DNA of 64,000 nt from Candidatus Gracilibacteria bacterium. GTDB lineage: Bacteria > Patescibacteriota > Gracilibacteria > BD1-5 > JAGOOR01. The stretch covers positions 310,001 through 374,000 of the forward strand of contig JBAZVH010000001.1 in NCBI GenBank assembly GCA_041660965.1, read 5' to 3'. Positions 62,510 through 64,000 of this stretch are shown here, piece by piece. Position 1 is the stretch's first letter. Every line of letters begins with the position of its first letter. The translations under genes and the position numbers were made by a program. Below the pieces are notes generated by a model. The model saw only the letters and a program-made list of their open reading frames with translations, ran no database searches and had not been told where the DNA came from.

Positions 62510-63787
62510 ATGAAAAAACCACTTCTATTTTGTATTTTGTCCTTTGTATTTTGTATTTGAACAACTTTTGGTTATTCATCTGAAGATCTCTCAAATGCAA
62601 ATTATCTCGGAGAACAAAAAATAGTCACCTCACAAACAGACCCAAAACTCTACCGTCTCGATGATAAAATACTTCGACAAGAAGTCATCGGAATGGCTCT
62701 CAAAATAAAATGAATCACTCTTCCAGAAAATTATACCTGCAAGAAATATTTCGCTGATGCAACCAAAAATGACTGGGTCTGTCGTGCGGTAGAGATCGCA
62801 GCGGATAATGGGATTGTTGCAAAGAATAAAACTACAAATCCAGAAAAATATATTACAAGATCTGAAGCATTAGCAATCATAATGAAGGCAGGCGGTTTCA
62901 CGGCACCAAGTGGAGCTACTCCGCCTATTTTTCCCTACTCAGATACAGACTTTTCGGCATGGCAATCAGATCTTGCATTGTATGCAGCAGGATTATGAAT
63001 TATTACAAATCCAAATGTAGTTCCTCTATCCGAAGGATTCAAGATTATAGATATTGTTAATCCTATTAAGTTTTATCCCAATCGAGAAGCAACTCGTGCT
63101 GAAGTATTTGGGTTTGCGAATAAACTTCTCTGAAATAGCAAAAGTGCCATCCTGGACATCTGAGGTCATGTTATTGAAGTTATTGATTGAGATACACTAC
63201 ATTTTGATACCTTAAAAATACGTATGATTGGTCTTGATGCACCAGAATTCAGCAAGTCCCGTTTTGGATATGCTGAATGTTTTGGTCTGGAAGCAAAGAA
63301 TCATCTTATTGATTTATTGGCAAATAAAAAAGAAATAACACTTGAACAAGATAAAACACAAGGAGATCTAGATATGTATGGTCGAACATTGGCCTATATA
63401 ATTGCAGATGGAATAAATATAAATCTACAAATGATACACGATGGTTACGGCTTTGAGGAAACCTTTAAAAAATCATATAAATATCAAAAAGAACATAAAG
63501 ATGCGCAGGCAAGTGCTGATAAGTGAAATTTGGGTCTATGGTCTGAGTCAACTTGCTGAGGAGACCGAAAAAAATGAACAATGGATGAAAAAATTGTAAC
63601 TAAAGATATACCACCTAATAACTGAAGCTCAGGGAACAATACTTGAGCAAATGCTTGTTGAGCAAAATTATATTGTACACAGATGGTAACCTGTGAAGAA
63701 GCAAAATATTACTTAAATCAATGCTGATTATCAAGACTAGATGCTGATAGTGATGGTCTTCCTTGTGAAAGTCTCTGTACACAATAA
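62510..63787 (+). CDS. SLH-anchored thermonuclease with Excalibur domain
   Basis: 425 residues. Signal peptide near-identical at DNA level to the preceding gene. SLH domains about residues 38-205. A staphylococcal-nuclease (SNase) domain about residues 215-335 has VIEVIDGDTLHFDTLKIRMI, GLDAPEFSKSRFGY, GDLDMYGRTLAYI and MIHDGYGFEE, keeping the calcium/active-site Asp, Arg and Glu positions. The Excalibur-type end CEEAKYYLNQCGLSRLDADS with DGLPCESLC binds calcium in other secreted proteins. It likely degrades extracellular nucleic acid at the surface. Many linker glycines are TGA. Confidence 0.88.
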
Positions 63788-63808
63788 AAATCCTTTTTTT
63801 TCTCTTTT

Positions 63809-64000
63809 ATGCAGTCTCCAGAATCCCTCCGTCCTGAAATCCATGCTGGTATCGCAGCACTTCAAAATCTCAAAGATCTTATCGAGTATCGTAATATGCT
63901 GGTAGGGAAAAAGTGAACACTCACTGAAATGCTGAAAAATGTCGCCAATCTCTCTCCAGAAGAAAAAAAGACACTTGGAAAATCACTGAATGAACTCCGT
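63809..64000 (+). CDS. pheS: Phenylalanyl-tRNA synthetase alpha subunit, 5' part
   Basis: First 64 codons, running off the window. EYRNMLVGKKGTLTEMLKNV, ANLSPEEKKTLGKSLNELR matches the N-terminal coiled coil of bacterial PheS (R-YLGKKG-xLTExLK). One TGA glycine in GKKGTL. The start follows a T/C-rich leader (ttctctttt). Confidence 0.88.

Noticed and set aside
1..64000. Many apparent pseudogenes or selenoproteins with in-frame TGA.
   Set aside because: TGA falls on conserved glycines in gene after gene and no SECIS-like structure follows; recoding explains all cases.

Overview
The window reads correctly only with genetic code 25, in which TGA is glycine and only TAA and TAG stop. Under the standard code nearly every gene falls apart into fragments. 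With TGA as glycine, dozens of full-length genes appear, and TGA falls on invariant glycines (for example FtsA, FtsE LSGGEAQR, Tmk GVDGAGK, the region before the PilB Walker A, PilC, RseP). This places the source in the Gracilibacteria/Absconditabacteria (BD1-5/SR1) group of the candidate phyla radiation. CGA stands at conserved arginines (PilB LRYRVDG), so the additional CGA-to-Trp change reported for some Absconditabacterales does not apply here. Coordinates below are for complete TGA-read-through genes. No gene-free stretch exceeds 300 bases.

Layout. 1-10 kb: two inverted, partly near-identical Cys-rich zinc-ribbon genes (<1-1538 and 8230-9966) enclose a nucleotidyltransferase-like gene, an RNA uracil methyltransferase, DUF1003, rpmG, ssb, a LysM protein, a PAP2-related gene and greA. 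10-17 kb: tRNA-Met, tRNA-Thr, tRNA-Tyr, a NifU-like gene, a type IV pilus operon (two PilN/PilO-like genes, pilB, pilC), an FNR-type reductase and yraN. 17-25.5 kb: a 3D/peptidoglycan-binding protein, dedA, nth, tmk, ftsZ, ftsA, argS. 25.5-36 kb: a three-gene surface operon (about 1780-residue PKD-repeat protein, 773-residue PKD membrane protein, PrsW-like protease), then lemA and a TPM-domain gene. 37-49 kb: fmt, Nudix genes, a second dedA, an anaerobic ribonucleotide reductase whose glycyl-radical tail is a separate small gene, nrdG, uvrC, mltG and 5-formyl-THF cyclo-ligase. 49-64 kb: a solute-binding protein with two paralogous lipoproteins, serS, xth, rseP, ftsE, gatC, three tandem SLH-domain surface proteins (one with a thermonuclease and an Excalibur domain) and the start of pheS.

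Together the genes describe a small, probably host-associated, fermentative cell with a peptidoglycan wall and SLH surface layer, type IV pili, a large adhesive surface, an exported nuclease and class III (oxygen-sensitive) deoxynucleotide synthesis. No biosynthetic operons are seen.

Two genome-wide habits stand out. First, several families of short palindromic or tandem repeats sit between genes and also in frame inside housekeeping genes (rlmD/trmA-like, argS, fmt, uvrC, serS, 5-FCL), resembling the Rickettsia palindromic elements. Second, most start codons lack a Shine-Dalgarno sequence; several lie 5-8 bases after a good -10 box, suggesting leaderless mRNAs, and others follow a T-rich leader.
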